A stretch of 64,000 nt of DNA from Exobacillus caeni (GCF_005747095.1 NZ_SWLG01000010.1:62001-126000); one strand, 5' to 3'; positions 24,801 to 33,085 are shown, numbered from the stretch's first letter. Made by a program: numbers and translations. Notes: generated by a model not told the origin, from the sequence alone.

Positions 24801-25038
24801 TACCCTTCCAGAACAGTACGCGGACGGCATTCACAACTTTACCCTGGATGGATCAGGAGACAGCGAATACGACTATGACATTTACTTCTACAATAAAAAC
24901 TTTGAGGCGATCGGGGGAGTTGCGACCGCTGGTGCCAATGAATCAGGAGTAATTCCAGGAGGAACAAAATATGTCTATGTAGGGCTTTACTCAGGCGCAA
25001 ATGTTCCATTTACCTTTACTGCTGTAAGTCCTTATTAA
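21826..25038 (+). CDS. Secreted M36 (fungalysin-type) metalloprotease with C-terminal accessory domains
   Basis: The 1070-residue protein starts with a signal peptide (lysine, hydrophobic core, cleavage near SPAEA, residue ~26). A propeptide with FTP/PepSY-like repeats follows (~60-280, including GTGLNPVTFQQTFDGI and GYEIVIDAESGEQLY). The catalytic M36 domain spans ~300-690, with HEYTH at 496-500 and the third zinc ligand in GEGWGDWYG (E523). After it come a carboxypeptidase-regulatory-like beta domain (GQIVGKVVNASTNKPIADARI, ~690-770), a discoidin-like F5/8C domain (~780-930, ending VQIAEVQAFSS) and a beta-rich tail. It is expected to degrade extracellular protein and bind a surface or polymer through its C-terminal modules. 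AGGAGG precedes ATG 21826. The gene is monocistronic. Confidence 0.9.
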   Translation: MGKMFRTFSALTLTIPLLFAGSPAEALIGSNHTSHSTDQVNDDSRSFDVRNVLNRVLPTEDQLKAARSFIDSAGSGTKVDWNPLFGTPSTIIKEKGYLTAPSDLDAETIARNWLKNNAGMFGLSSTEIDSLAVIRSYEMPGTGLNPVTFQQTFDGIGSVYGGRVIVAVNKDGQILSVTGNMSRSKTLTGEFQLTSADALNQAIKLEAKTLEFNPTLTGTEKGWDVFDGGGVLPTKQRVKKAAFITEDGVRPAFRVLFIEELDKGYEIVIDAESGEQLYKRSLVDHLLDPEGLVFENYPGAAKGGTQVVKSFKGDPKASPNGWLIPGTNLGVTTFGNNANSYANWSNFLVPADEAVRPVAPLGEFSFTFKNSWQETEGQTVPPSYADDVNSAATSLFYHHNLFHDYYYNLGWVEAAGNLQLSNFGKGGVDGDAVLGLVQAGAVSGGDPTYTGRDNAYMLTLPDGIPAWSGMFLWEPIAGAFNGEYADGDFDAGVIYHEYTHALSNRMVAGGEALGSHQAGSMGEGWGDWYGMHYLMKKGLQDKPVVGAYVTGNDERGIRSYSLDEAPYNYGDIGYDIVGPEVHADGDIWAAILWHMRDSLISEFGKTEGESVSEQLVIDAMPISVPDPSMEDMRTAIIAADFERYGGKHYETLWSAFAQRGLGADAYSNGGDDTEPIPAFNHPDGQLNGQIVGKVVNASTNKPIADARIIVGEFEARTSPVAVTGEKGKFGTYMVEGTYDITIQAKGFGSRTLRDISIKAGEKNKLTFKLEPNLASSFNGASIANVSGTSDSNPVKFAIDDTEASVYASDTQENGFKGAEFVVDLAGDKPVEISHIQLSAFNDVSKSRFATLKDYSIQVSTNGDNWITVKRDAFDAQKPRPTVADLHYQGIDLENPVEAKYLKVIAHSAQDNSKGYVQIAEVQAFSSDRTRIEPLTLEPEEPFVAGGTVQVGNAGTGIGSLAGVPATLAVTENEFVTTQNPEPTSQGVDGYVITLPEQYADGIHNFTLDGSGDSEYDYDIYFYNKNFEAIGGVATAGANESGVIPGGTKYVYVGLYSGANVPFTFTAVSPY

Positions 25039-25462
25039 GAGCCGGTTCTCTCTATAATTAACGGGATTTCAAACGCTGTTTCACTCGACAGGATAAGCAG
25101 AGTGGTCTGAACGCAAGACAGGCATTGGACTAAATTTGAAAGAAGATAGGCTAAAGTAAGACTTTCTTCTTTTTCTGGTTTCATCCTGCCAGTCACTTGT
25201 CGAATTCGATAAGTGACTGGCATTTTTTTCTTCCGTATAAAGTAGTAGAAAAACTCTTTATATCCACTGAGGTTATGCTTGTACTTTAATCGAAAAAAGA
25301 GTGAAAGACTCAGAACGAAGGAGCAATATCTTTAAGCTACAGGTTATCATCTACTTAATGATCAAAAACGAGATAACCACGTCAGCTATTAAAATAAAGC
25401 GGAATGTGATATGGTCGTTATTAAGAGAATTGTATGGAAGGTAGTTTTATAGGAGGGTTTAC
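25039..25462. other. Intergenic region with one palindromic terminator
   Basis: The only structured element is the repeat-family palindrome at 25187-25228. The remainder up to AGGAGGG at 25452 shows no gene. A promoter for the following small gene should lie here; TTAAGAGAATTG-type sequences near 25422 are not convincing. Confidence 0.5.
25187..25229 (+). terminator. Dispersed palindrome acting as terminator
   Basis: TGCCAGTCACTTGTCG and CGATAAGTGACTGGCA flank AATT, forming a 36-base near-perfect palindrome (one G-T pair) centred on GAATTC, followed immediately by seven Ts. It belongs to the family seen at 3118, 6378 and 41685 and terminates the M36 protease gene. Confidence 0.88.
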
Positions 25463-25792
25463 ATGCTATCGTATAAAGAAAAGGAACTGGTGAAAGATTA
25501 CTTGCAGCGACATAATTCTTTCAAACTTAAAGAACTATGTAACTATTTAATCGATAATGGTTCTAGTAAAGAAACTTACTCAAGTGGAAAACTTAAAATT
25601 TACCCTTATGCGGCGATCTACATAAAGTCCTTTATACCGGATATAGCGATCAGAGAACTAGAGAATGAAGATCTTTTTTACGAAATAAAAGGGGAATTAC
25701 CTGTTGAAACGGAAGATGTGGAAAACGAAAAAAGCAATGAGCCTGATGAAGATGAAGTTGCGGATGAAAGTGGTCAACTTAGTTTGTTTTGA
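25463..25792 (+). CDS. Uncharacterised protein ending in a beta-clamp-binding-like motif
   Basis: The 109-residue protein has a compact basic N-terminal domain (~1-75, MLSYKEKELVKDYLQRHNSFKLKEL..., with a KLKIYPYAAIYIKSF strand-helix) and a strongly acidic, probably disordered linker (~80-103). It ends exactly with QLSLF. That pentapeptide matches the consensus QL(S/D)LF by which polymerases, MutS/MutL, UmuC and initiation regulators bind the DnaN sliding clamp, and such motifs often sit at the extreme C-terminus after a flexible linker. The family itself is not recognised. ATG 25463 has AGGAGGG 6 bases upstream, and a strong terminator follows, so it is a monocistronic real gene. A clamp-linked role is inferred from the motif alone. 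Confidence 0.7.
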   Translation: MLSYKEKELVKDYLQRHNSFKLKELCNYLIDNGSSKETYSSGKLKIYPYAAIYIKSFIPDIAIRELENEDLFYEIKGELPVETEDVENEKSNEPDEDEVADESGQLSLF

Positions 25793-25897
25793 TTAAAGAG
25801 GAGACGAATAGGAAAAGTATACGTTCATAACTACATGTTTTTTCCAGTGAAATGATAATGAACAGTATTAGAACCTCATTTGATAAATTTCAACATC

Positions 25898-25943
25898 AAA
25901 GGTGTCGTATATCTCTACCAAAGAGATTTACGACACCTTTTTT
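25898..25943 (+). terminator. Terminator after the QLSLF protein gene
   Basis: AAAGGTGTCGTA and TACGACACCTTT flank an inner ATCTCT/AGAGAT stem and are followed by TTTTTT. Confidence 0.92.
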
Positions 25944-26000
25944 ATGTTGTATCTTTTCTCCCGCAAAACAACACCAAAATAAAAGACACCTTTTCTCAAA

Positions 26001-26030
26001 TGTAAGCGGTTTTATATAAAAGCGTTTTCA
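26001..26030 (+). promoter_or_regulatory. Two adjacent cre-like operator sites
   Basis: TGTAAGCGGTTTTA (26001-26014) and TAAAAGCGTTTTCA (26017-26030) each match the CcpA cre pattern TGWAANCGNTNWCA at all but one position. They lie just before the binding-protein gene of a sugar importer and would give catabolite repression. LacI-family operators look alike, so a local repressor encoded elsewhere is also possible. Confidence 0.65.
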
Positions 26031-26068
26031 TAGAAAATGAAATCAATCAATAGGAAGGGGTTAATGCA

Positions 26069-27355
26069 ATGAAATTATTAAACAAGTTGATTGCAGGCGT
26101 GGGAATATCGACCTTGCTTTTTGCTACAGGCTGTACCGGCGGTTCGTCTGAAACGAGTTCCGGCAGTGACGGGGGAAGTAAAGATAAAGTAGTGCTCGAT
26201 TACTGGCACACGTACAGTGATCAAGAAGAGATTATTTTGAATGAAAAGATCAAGCCTCTATTTGAAAAAGAGCATCCAAACATTGAGTTAAAGTTAACAC
26301 GTATGCCTTATGAAGGGTTAAAACAGCAAGTGGTAGCAGGTGTATCTGGCGGAGAAGCACCTGACCTTATGCGCATGGATATCGTCTGGGTATCTGAGTT
26401 TGCAAAAATGGGAGCGCTTCAGGATCTAAGCGGATTCGAAGGGTTTGATGAAGTGAAAAACAGCGTGTTCGAGTCTCCGATGGCGACTAACCTTTATGAA
26501 GGAAAGTACTATGGAGTTCCTGTAAATACCAATACAAAGATCGCGATCTACAACAAAGAGCTGCTTGAGAAAGCGGGTTATTCTGAAGCACCTGAAACAA
26601 TGGAACAATTGGTCGATGCTTCTGAAAAGGCTGTGAAAGCTGGAGCAAAAGGCGGAATCGCAATCGGCGGAAGCTTCTCCTGGGCATTCCTTCCTTATTT
26701 CTGGAGTCTGGGCGGAACGATGACCAATGAAGATTATACGAAATTCGATGGATACCTTAACAGTCCTGAAAGTATTGCGGCAGTAGAAGAAATTGCAAAA
26801 TGGCAAAAAGATGGTCTTGTTGCACCTACGGTTCTTGGCGGTGAACCTGGAACATGGGACGGCATGAAGAACAATGAGTACTTGATGATCGATGACGGGC
26901 CATGGTTCTACAGTATTTTAGGAAATGAAGAAGGCAGTAAATTTAAGCCTGAAGAAGCGACTGTCAGCGGATTGATCCCTGCAGGACCAGGCGGAAGCAG
27001 TTCAGTGATCGGTGGGGAAAACCTTGTAACGTTCGCAGGTTCCGAGCATCCAGAAGAAGCTTGGACTTTCGCAAAATGGATGCTAACGGATGAGCCACAA
27101 CGTTTGATGGCTGAAGCAGGATTGATCCCGACGAACAAAGAAACAGCTAACGATCCGGAAGTGATCCAAAATCCTATCGTTCAAAAATATGTAAAACAGC
27201 TTGAAACAGCTTTGCCTCGTACTCCTGTCCCTCAGTGGTCTGAAATTGAAGCCGTTATTAACTTGAACTTTGAGAAAGTAATGCGCGGTGAAATGGATGC
27301 CAAGAAGGCTTTAGACGATGCAGCCAAGAAAGCAGATTCTTTGCTTCAACAGTAG
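26069..27355 (+). CDS. Sugar ABC transporter substrate-binding lipoprotein
   Basis: The 428-residue protein has a lipoprotein signal (LLFATGC, acylated cysteine 22) and a low-complexity Gly/Ser linker. A family 1 extracellular solute-binding fold follows, beginning LDYWHTYSDQEE and including SWAFLPYFWSLGG and AWTFAKWMLTDEP. It delivers oligosaccharides to the membrane pair encoded next. The neighbouring GH66 and GH13 enzymes point to alpha-1,6-glucans or isomalto-oligosaccharides as the ligand. AGGAAGGGG precedes ATG 26069. A hairpin right after the gene would favour excess binding protein over permeases. A paralogue sits at 34606-35904, clearly similar in its first 60 residues. Confidence 0.93.
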   Translation: MKLLNKLIAGVGISTLLFATGCTGGSSETSSGSDGGSKDKVVLDYWHTYSDQEEIILNEKIKPLFEKEHPNIELKLTRMPYEGLKQQVVAGVSGGEAPDLMRMDIVWVSEFAKMGALQDLSGFEGFDEVKNSVFESPMATNLYEGKYYGVPVNTNTKIAIYNKELLEKAGYSEAPETMEQLVDASEKAVKAGAKGGIAIGGSFSWAFLPYFWSLGGTMTNEDYTKFDGYLNSPESIAAVEEIAKWQKDGLVAPTVLGGEPGTWDGMKNNEYLMIDDGPWFYSILGNEEGSKFKPEEATVSGLIPAGPGGSSSVIGGENLVTFAGSEHPEEAWTFAKWMLTDEPQRLMAEAGLIPTNKETANDPEVIQNPIVQKYVKQLETALPRTPVPQWSEIEAVINLNFEKVMRGEMDAKKALDDAAKKADSLLQQ

Positions 27356-27366
27356 TAACTGACAAG

Positions 27367-27410
27367 AGAAGATACTCGCCAGGCGCCTTGCCGGTGCAGT
27401 ATCTTCTTTT
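27367..27410 (+). terminator. Intra-operon attenuating hairpin
   Basis: AGAAGATACT (27367-27376) pairs with AGTATCTTCT (27398-27407), with GC-rich internal pairing and a short T tail. Its place between binding-protein and permease genes suggests partial termination. Confidence 0.8.
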
Positions 27411-27414
27411 ATTA

Positions 27415-27548
27415 AGACTCTTTTCGAAAACTTTGTTGCAAAAGAAAAGGGTGGAACTAAGTTTTTTCTCAAAAGAACAGCGTTACAGCTGATCGAGTGG
27501 TTTTTAACAAGTGAACGCTATGAACAATAATCTTTCCGAAAAGAGTCT
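27415..27548. mobile_element. MITE-like element with 16-bp terminal inverted repeats
   Basis: AGACTCTTTTCGAAAA at the left end and TTTCCGAAAAGAGTCT at the right end are inverted repeats (one mismatch) bounding 134 bases with no coding capacity. It sits between the attenuator and the first permease gene. Length, terminal repeats and absence of an open frame fit a miniature inverted-repeat element. A target-site duplication could not be recognised, and an operon-internal secondary structure is the alternative reading. Confidence 0.5.
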
Positions 27549-27574
27549 GTATCTTAAGTAAGGGGGGAGCCGGG

Positions 27575-28558
27575 GTGCTACCTAAAGTAAAAAACGAGAG
27601 TGATCATAATCAACAGCCTGTCATGACTCCAAAACAGAAAGAGCCAAAAAAGCCGAAACCTTCAAAATTTATGAAGGGATTGAAGCAATGGATGCAAGTG
27701 TTTCCGTTCCTGTTTTTAGGGTTAACAGGTGCGAGTGTCTTTGTCATTTATCCTCTTATCAAAGGGATCGTCATGAGTTTTCAGGACTATAACATCATGC
27801 CGGGTGCAGAAAGCCCGTTTGTTGGATTGGAAAACTACGCTAAGGCGTTTTCAGATCCGGCATTCCGATATGCAGTAAGAAATACATTTTTGAATACAGT
27901 CGTCACGGTACCGATCAACTGGTTCCTGGGACTATTCTTTGCTGTATTGATCAATATACAGTTCGTTAAATACAAAATTACGTTCCGGACACTCTACTAT
28001 CTTCCTATTATTACATCATGGATCGTTGTTGCCTTTCTATTCCGTTACCTGTTTGCGGACGGGGACAACGGTTTGATCAACTACCTTCTTGTACAAGTTG
28101 GAATCATAGAGGAACCGATCAGCTGGCTGCAAAACCAGTGGACTGCGATGATTGTTATCTGGCTTTTCCATATATGGAAGACGGTAGGATGGACAGTTGT
28201 TATTTATCTCGCAGCACTTCAGGGTATTCCGAAGGAGCTATATGAAGCAGCATCAATTGACGGAGCAAACGGACTGAAGGCATTTCGATTCGTTACGATT
28301 CCGATGCTCGGGCCTATAACTGCCTTTGTCATCATCAACCTGGTGATGGGTGCGTTCAATATCTTCCCGCAGGTGTACTTTATCACGAATGGCGGGCCGA
28401 TGGGGCAAACAGAAGTGCTGCAGAGCATGATTTATAAGCAGGCTTTCAACAACTTTAACTTTGGCTATTCCTCTGCTCTCGGGGTAATGATGGGATTGAC
28501 AATTTTCCTTATTACATTGACACAACAGAAAAAACTTGGAAAACAGCGGTTCATGTAA
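27575..28558 (+). CDS. Sugar ABC transporter permease (MalF/UgpA-like)
   Basis: The 327-residue membrane protein has six helices and the binding-protein-dependent transport signature EAASIDGANGLKAFRFVTIPMLGP, the cytoplasmic EAA loop that contacts the ATPase. A lysine/proline-rich N-terminal tail of ~35 residues precedes the first helix. GTG 27575 follows AAGGGGGGAG. It forms a heterodimeric channel with the next gene product. No ATPase gene is present in the locus, so a shared MsmX-type ATPase encoded elsewhere must energise it. Confidence 0.93.
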   Translation: MLPKVKNESDHNQQPVMTPKQKEPKKPKPSKFMKGLKQWMQVFPFLFLGLTGASVFVIYPLIKGIVMSFQDYNIMPGAESPFVGLENYAKAFSDPAFRYAVRNTFLNTVVTVPINWFLGLFFAVLINIQFVKYKITFRTLYYLPIITSWIVVAFLFRYLFADGDNGLINYLLVQVGIIEEPISWLQNQWTAMIVIWLFHIWKTVGWTVVIYLAALQGIPKELYEAASIDGANGLKAFRFVTIPMLGPITAFVIINLVMGAFNIFPQVYFITNGGPMGQTEVLQSMIYKQAFNNFNFGYSSALGVMMGLTIFLITLTQQKKLGKQRFM

Positions 28559-28578
28559 CCAGAGGAGGAGGAATTTAA

Positions 28579-29412
28579 ATGAAGGGTAATATATTTGCGA
28601 AAATTATCGTCTATGCATTTTTGATATTAGGGCTTGTTGTCTTTATCACGCCGTTTATTTATATGGTGATGACCACCTTCATCGGTGATGCTTATTCTTT
28701 GCCTCGTCCGAATGAAGTATTTACGGCAGTGCCGAATCTCGATAACTATGAAACTGTTTGGAACAAGAATAACTTTTTCCGTTACTTTATGAACAGCTTG
28801 CTTGTTGCCGGTGTAGCCACGGTTGGAAGCGTGTTTCTTGGAGCACTTACAGCATACTCCTTTGTCCGTTTCACGTTTCCGGGTAAAGAGCTGCTGTTCA
28901 GGGTCTTCTTATTCACGATGATGATCCCGCTTGTATTGGCGATCGTTCCTCAGTTTACGGTTATTAAGAACCTTGGGCTTGTCAACACCTACTGGGGATT
29001 GTGGCTGTTGTATATCGGCGGCGGTGTAGTAGGCTCGACCTTCTTCCTGCGAGGGTTCTTTGAAACAGTACCTAAAGAACTCGAAGAATCTATTTTGATG
29101 GATGGCGGGGGGAACTGGACGATATTTAGAAGAATCTATCTTCCTTTATCAAAGCCTGCACTTGGTACGATGGCGATCTTCGCCTTCTCCGGAACGTGGG
29201 ATGAGTATTTTGTCGCGTTGACGATCATTAAAGATGAAGCGATGAGAACGCTGCCGATCGCCTTGATGATGTTCCAGGGAAAATATGCAAGCAACTGGTC
29301 ATGGATATTCGCGGCCTCCATCATCGCTATTCTTCCGGTCATCATCATCTATATCGTGTTCCAGAAGAAGTTCGTTCAAAGCGGCCATACGGATGGCGCT
29401 GTAAAAGGATAA
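28579..29412 (+). CDS. Sugar ABC transporter permease (MalG/UgpE-like)
   Basis: The 277-residue protein has six hydrophobic helices and the EAA-type loop ELEESILMDGGGNWTIFRRIYLPLSKPAL. In this loop the usual EAA is altered to EES and the third-position pattern is DGGG. Length and helix layout are normal for MalG-type subunits. It starts 20 bases after the partner permease behind AGGAGGAGG. Together with the binding protein at 26069 it forms the importer for the glucan oligosaccharides released by the neighbouring GH66 enzyme. Confidence 0.93.
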   Translation: MKGNIFAKIIVYAFLILGLVVFITPFIYMVMTTFIGDAYSLPRPNEVFTAVPNLDNYETVWNKNNFFRYFMNSLLVAGVATVGSVFLGALTAYSFVRFTFPGKELLFRVFLFTMMIPLVLAIVPQFTVIKNLGLVNTYWGLWLLYIGGGVVGSTFFLRGFFETVPKELEESILMDGGGNWTIFRRIYLPLSKPALGTMAIFAFSGTWDEYFVALTIIKDEAMRTLPIALMMFQGKYASNWSWIFAASIIAILPVIIIYIVFQKKFVQSGHTDGAVKG

Positions 29413-29442
29413 GATTTTACTAATCAATCGAAGGAGAATTAT

Positions 29443-31224
29443 ATGAAAAAGGGAAGAAAATTAGCCATGTTCTTAAGTGTGACGATCGGGTTGAACGTAC
29501 TTGCCGGTTGTACGGCATCAACCCCGATGTTCCGGGCAGACACGCTTCAACCAGGGGAACGGGTAGCATTTTTGAGCACGGATAAAGCCGCATATGCCCC
29601 GGGGGATAAAGTAACATTCGATCTTTCCCTGAAGGACAAGATCGAAGAAGGAAGTCTTCTTGTCCAGTATAAGCACTTAGAAGAAGAGGTCGAAAAAAAG
29701 GAAGTCAAAATCTCTGACGCTAAAGAGATCTCATGGGAGTGGACGCCAGAGAAAGATGACTTTACAGGATATATGGTCGAGGTATATGTGAAAGACGGCA
29801 AGGATATCGTAGACCACCAAAATGTAGCGGTCGATGTCTCATCCGATTGGAGCAAGTTTCCGAGGTACGGGTATCTTGCAGACTTTTTCCAGATGGATAA
29901 AGGAGAACAGCAGAAGACGATCGACAGGCTGAACCGTTTTCATATCAATGGTCTCCAGTTCTATGATTGGCAGTATAAGCATGAACAGCCGTTAAAGATG
30001 GAGAACGGTGAAGTCGCAGCATCCTGGCATGACATTGCCAATCGTGAAGTGTCTAAGCAGACAATAGAGAATTATATCTCATTGGCGCATGAAAAAAACA
30101 TAAAAGCGATGAATTACAATTTATTGTTTGGAAGCTATGAAAATTATGAGGAAGAAGGTATCAAGAAGGAATGGGGAATTTACAGGGACCCTGATATGGG
30201 TGAACAGGATAAACATCCGCTCCCTGATTCCTGGGCAAGTGATATCTATCTCATGGATCCTTCTAATAAAGAGTGGCAAAACCATCTGATCAACGAAGAG
30301 AAGAAAGTGTTCGATCACCTGGCGTTTGACGGATGGCATGTTGATCAACTGGGTGACCGCGGGGTGTTGTGGAATGGGGAAGGACGTACGATCGACCTGG
30401 CACAGACATATGTTCCGTTTCTGGAAAAAGCTAGAGCCGATCTGCAAGTCGATTTTGTCATGAATGCCGTTTCCCAGTATGCGCAGGGATATATCGCTTC
30501 CCAGGCCCCGGTCGATTTCCTGTATTCGGAACTATGGGATGGGCATAAAACATATGACAGCTTAAAGACCGTAATCGATCAGAATTCAAAATACAGTAAA
30601 GGCAAGCTGAATACTGTCCTGGCTGCTTATATGAATTACGATTTATCCAATAGTGCCGGGGAATTTAATACACCGGGAGTATTGCTAACAAACTCTGTTA
30701 TTTTTGCAGCAGGCGGGGCGCATCTGGAGCTCGGTGAAAACATGCTTTCCAAAGAGTATTTTCCTCATAAAAAATTAAAAATTTCAGATGCATTAAACAA
30801 ACAGCTGATAGACTATTATGATTTCTCAGTAGCCTATGAAAACCTGCTGCGAGATGGTGCAGAAGAAATAGAGAAAGAAGTAACGATTGAAGGGCATGAT
30901 GTAAACACAGCACCAGAACTTGGAGCGTTCTGGAGCTTTGCCAAACAAAAAGGCAAGCAGGATATCGTACAGCTAATCAACTTTACAGATGCAACATCTC
31001 TGGAATGGAGAGACAATACCGGTTCTCAAGCTGAGCCTTCTGTTAAAGAAGAACTTGAAGTAAAAGTTGGGACGAATGGAGAAGTTGATAAGATATGGGT
31101 AGCTTCACCGGATTTCTATCACGGTTCAGCCGAAGAACTCGATTTCAAGCAGAAGGGTGACCGGGTGGAATTCACATTGCCGTCCATTAAATATTGGGAT
31201 ATGGTAGTGATCGAGTACCAATAA
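29443..31224 (+). CDS. GH66 dextranase-like lipoprotein
   Basis: The 593-residue protein carries a lipoprotein signal (LAGC, cysteine 23). It then has an N-terminal beta domain (~40-135) and a (beta/alpha)8 barrel with FPRYGYLADF, GLQFYDWQYKHEQP, FDGWHVDQLGDRG (nucleophile-type D301) and FLYSELWDG (acid/base-type E363), ending in a beta domain. These are the hallmarks of glycoside hydrolase family 66, which holds endo-dextranases and cycloisomaltooligosaccharide glucanotransferases. The large insertion typical of the latter is absent, so endo-dextranase is more likely. Membrane anchoring on the outer face puts it beside the importer. GAAGGAG precedes ATG 29443. It is fourth in the importer operon. 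Confidence 0.88.
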   Translation: MKKGRKLAMFLSVTIGLNVLAGCTASTPMFRADTLQPGERVAFLSTDKAAYAPGDKVTFDLSLKDKIEEGSLLVQYKHLEEEVEKKEVKISDAKEISWEWTPEKDDFTGYMVEVYVKDGKDIVDHQNVAVDVSSDWSKFPRYGYLADFFQMDKGEQQKTIDRLNRFHINGLQFYDWQYKHEQPLKMENGEVAASWHDIANREVSKQTIENYISLAHEKNIKAMNYNLLFGSYENYEEEGIKKEWGIYRDPDMGEQDKHPLPDSWASDIYLMDPSNKEWQNHLINEEKKVFDHLAFDGWHVDQLGDRGVLWNGEGRTIDLAQTYVPFLEKARADLQVDFVMNAVSQYAQGYIASQAPVDFLYSELWDGHKTYDSLKTVIDQNSKYSKGKLNTVLAAYMNYDLSNSAGEFNTPGVLLTNSVIFAAGGAHLELGENMLSKEYFPHKKLKISDALNKQLIDYYDFSVAYENLLRDGAEEIEKEVTIEGHDVNTAPELGAFWSFAKQKGKQDIVQLINFTDATSLEWRDNTGSQAEPSVKEELEVKVGTNGEVDKIWVASPDFYHGSAEELDFKQKGDRVEFTLPSIKYWDMVVIEYQ

Positions 31225-31294
31225 ATACAACTTGCTCTATAAGGGAACGCAAGATATGATAGTCTCAAACTACCGCGTAAAGAGGGATTAAAGG

Positions 31295-33085
31295 ATGATT
31301 CACAACTTACTGCGAAAACGAATGGCTTCTAAAGTCATCGTTACTATATTTATTGTCAGTTTAATCCCGACTGTCTTTAATAGTTTGTTTTTCTATCGAT
31401 CTGCCTCCAGTGTTGTAAAAGAAAATGTAAGAGAATCCTCTCTGCAGATCGCAAGGCAGGCAGCAGATTCTCTTTCATTTATTTTCTCAAATGGAAGTGA
31501 TATGTCTGACCTGATATACAGTAATCAAAAAATCCAGAATATCGTGAAGGCAGACATTAATGGAACCGCTTCACCGGAAGAAATACAAGATAACCAGGAG
31601 TACATGACGTCTTTTCTAAATTCAAATATATATACGAGCTCTTTTGTCCGGATCATTTACATCTTGAAAGAAGAGGGGATGAGCTGGGGAAGCGGTACGT
31701 TTTCCTCCTATAAGCTGTCTATGTATGATATCGATCAAATGCCATGGGCAAAAAAATCGGTAAGTGCAGATGGGGAACTTGTATGGGGAAGGCTCCAATA
31801 TGATAGACTAAGTGGCGCAGGAGAGAACACAGACCTTGTTCTCCCGATAACAAGAGTCCTGAAAGACTTTGATAACATGAACAACATCGCCTATGTGCAG
31901 GTCAGCCTGGATGGAAATGCAATTTTAGAAAAGATCGACCAAATTAAATTAGGGAAAACCGGACACTTTTTTGTTGTCGATGAAAATGCGGAAATCATGA
32001 TAGACAGTGATCTTGATGTGATAGGAAAGCCGATCGGCAATGAAGATTTGAAAGATCAAATATTAAAGGGTCGGCAGGAATTTGAGTTTGATGAAAACGA
32101 AGTTCACCATTATGGTGTCATGCAGCCGATTGGGAATGGATGGTACATTGTCGGGGTAGTACCTGTTACCGAACTCACTGGTGAAGTTGTTTCCATGCAA
32201 CACCTCATTTTCTTTGCATCTCTCATTTTTGGAATCCTGGCCATCCTCCTGGGGGTTATTCTCACAAGAAGGGTTACTGAACCGGTAAAAGTCCTGACGA
32301 AGCAGATGAAACTTGTTGGGGAAGGGGATTTCAACGTCCGCACAAAAGTAAGTTCCGTGGACGAGATCGGTATGATGAGTAATCAATTCAACCACATGAT
32401 CAACCAGGTGGAAAATCTGTTGGAACGAGTGAAGGAAGAACAGGCACAAAAGCAGGAAGCAGAATTAAGGGCGATCAAGCACCGAATCAACCCGCACTTC
32501 CTGTTCAACACGCTTAGTACGATACGCTGGCTCGTCCAATTTAACCAAACGGAGAGGGCTAACACAGCACTTTCCGCTTTGTCAAAATTATTAGAAGGAA
32601 ACATGGGGAAAACAGGAACTTTTATCTCCATCAAAGAAGAACTCGAACTGGTTGAAAATTTTATGGTGATCCTTCAAATCCGTTACCAGCAGAAATTTAA
32701 CTTACAGACAGAGTTTGAAGAAGGGATCGAAAACTTTCAAATACCGCGAATGCTTCTTCAGCCGATCGTGGAAAACGCTATCTTCCATGGAATTGTTCCC
32801 ACAGGTAAAGAAGGAACCGTTACGATCACTGGAATGAACATCCAGCATGGAGTGGTGTTGCAAATTGACGATGATGGAATAGGATTTGAAGAAGACATCC
32901 TTGAAAAAATCAATCAGGGCGCTGCACAGATCAACTCGTTTGTCGGGATTGGATTAAACCATGTATATGATTCTGTACGATTATATTACGACCCTCTCTC
33001 AAAAGTTGAAATCACTAGTACGTCAGAAGGGACAAGCGTAAAGTTGACCTTGATAACAAAACCCGGGGGTGGGGAAGATGTATAA
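31295..33085 (+). CDS. YesM-type sensor histidine kinase
   Basis: The 596-residue kinase has an N-terminal helix (~15-35), a ~250-residue extracellular dCache-like sensor and a second helix (~300-325). A HAMP domain follows (RRVTEPVKVLTKQM), then the His_kinase domain with the phospho-acceptor in INPHFLFNTL (H401) and an ATPase domain (PIVENAIFHGI, DDDGIGF, GIGLNHVYDSVRLYY). It will phosphorylate the response regulator encoded by the overlapping next gene. In Bacillus such pairs control polysaccharide-use genes, which fits the locus. The sensor could read sugar directly or through the lipoprotein encoded at 34606. Confidence 0.92.
   Translation: MIHNLLRKRMASKVIVTIFIVSLIPTVFNSLFFYRSASSVVKENVRESSLQIARQAADSLSFIFSNGSDMSDLIYSNQKIQNIVKADINGTASPEEIQDNQEYMTSFLNSNIYTSSFVRIIYILKEEGMSWGSGTFSSYKLSMYDIDQMPWAKKSVSADGELVWGRLQYDRLSGAGENTDLVLPITRVLKDFDNMNNIAYVQVSLDGNAILEKIDQIKLGKTGHFFVVDENAEIMIDSDLDVIGKPIGNEDLKDQILKGRQEFEFDENEVHHYGVMQPIGNGWYIVGVVPVTELTGEVVSMQHLIFFASLIFGILAILLGVILTRRVTEPVKVLTKQMKLVGEGDFNVRTKVSSVDEIGMMSNQFNHMINQVENLLERVKEEQAQKQEAELRAIKHRINPHFLFNTLSTIRWLVQFNQTERANTALSALSKLLEGNMGKTGTFISIKEELELVENFMVILQIRYQQKFNLQTEFEEGIENFQIPRMLLQPIVENAIFHGIVPTGKEGTVTITGMNIQHGVVLQIDDDGIGFEEDILEKINQGAAQINSFVGIGLNHVYDSVRLYYDPLSKVEITSTSEGTSVKLTLITKPGGGEDV

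Noticed and set aside
33069-33077. GTG start of the response regulator
   Set aside because: The codon is part of the GGGGGTGGGG ribosome binding site for ATG 33078, and the receiver domain begins right after that ATG.
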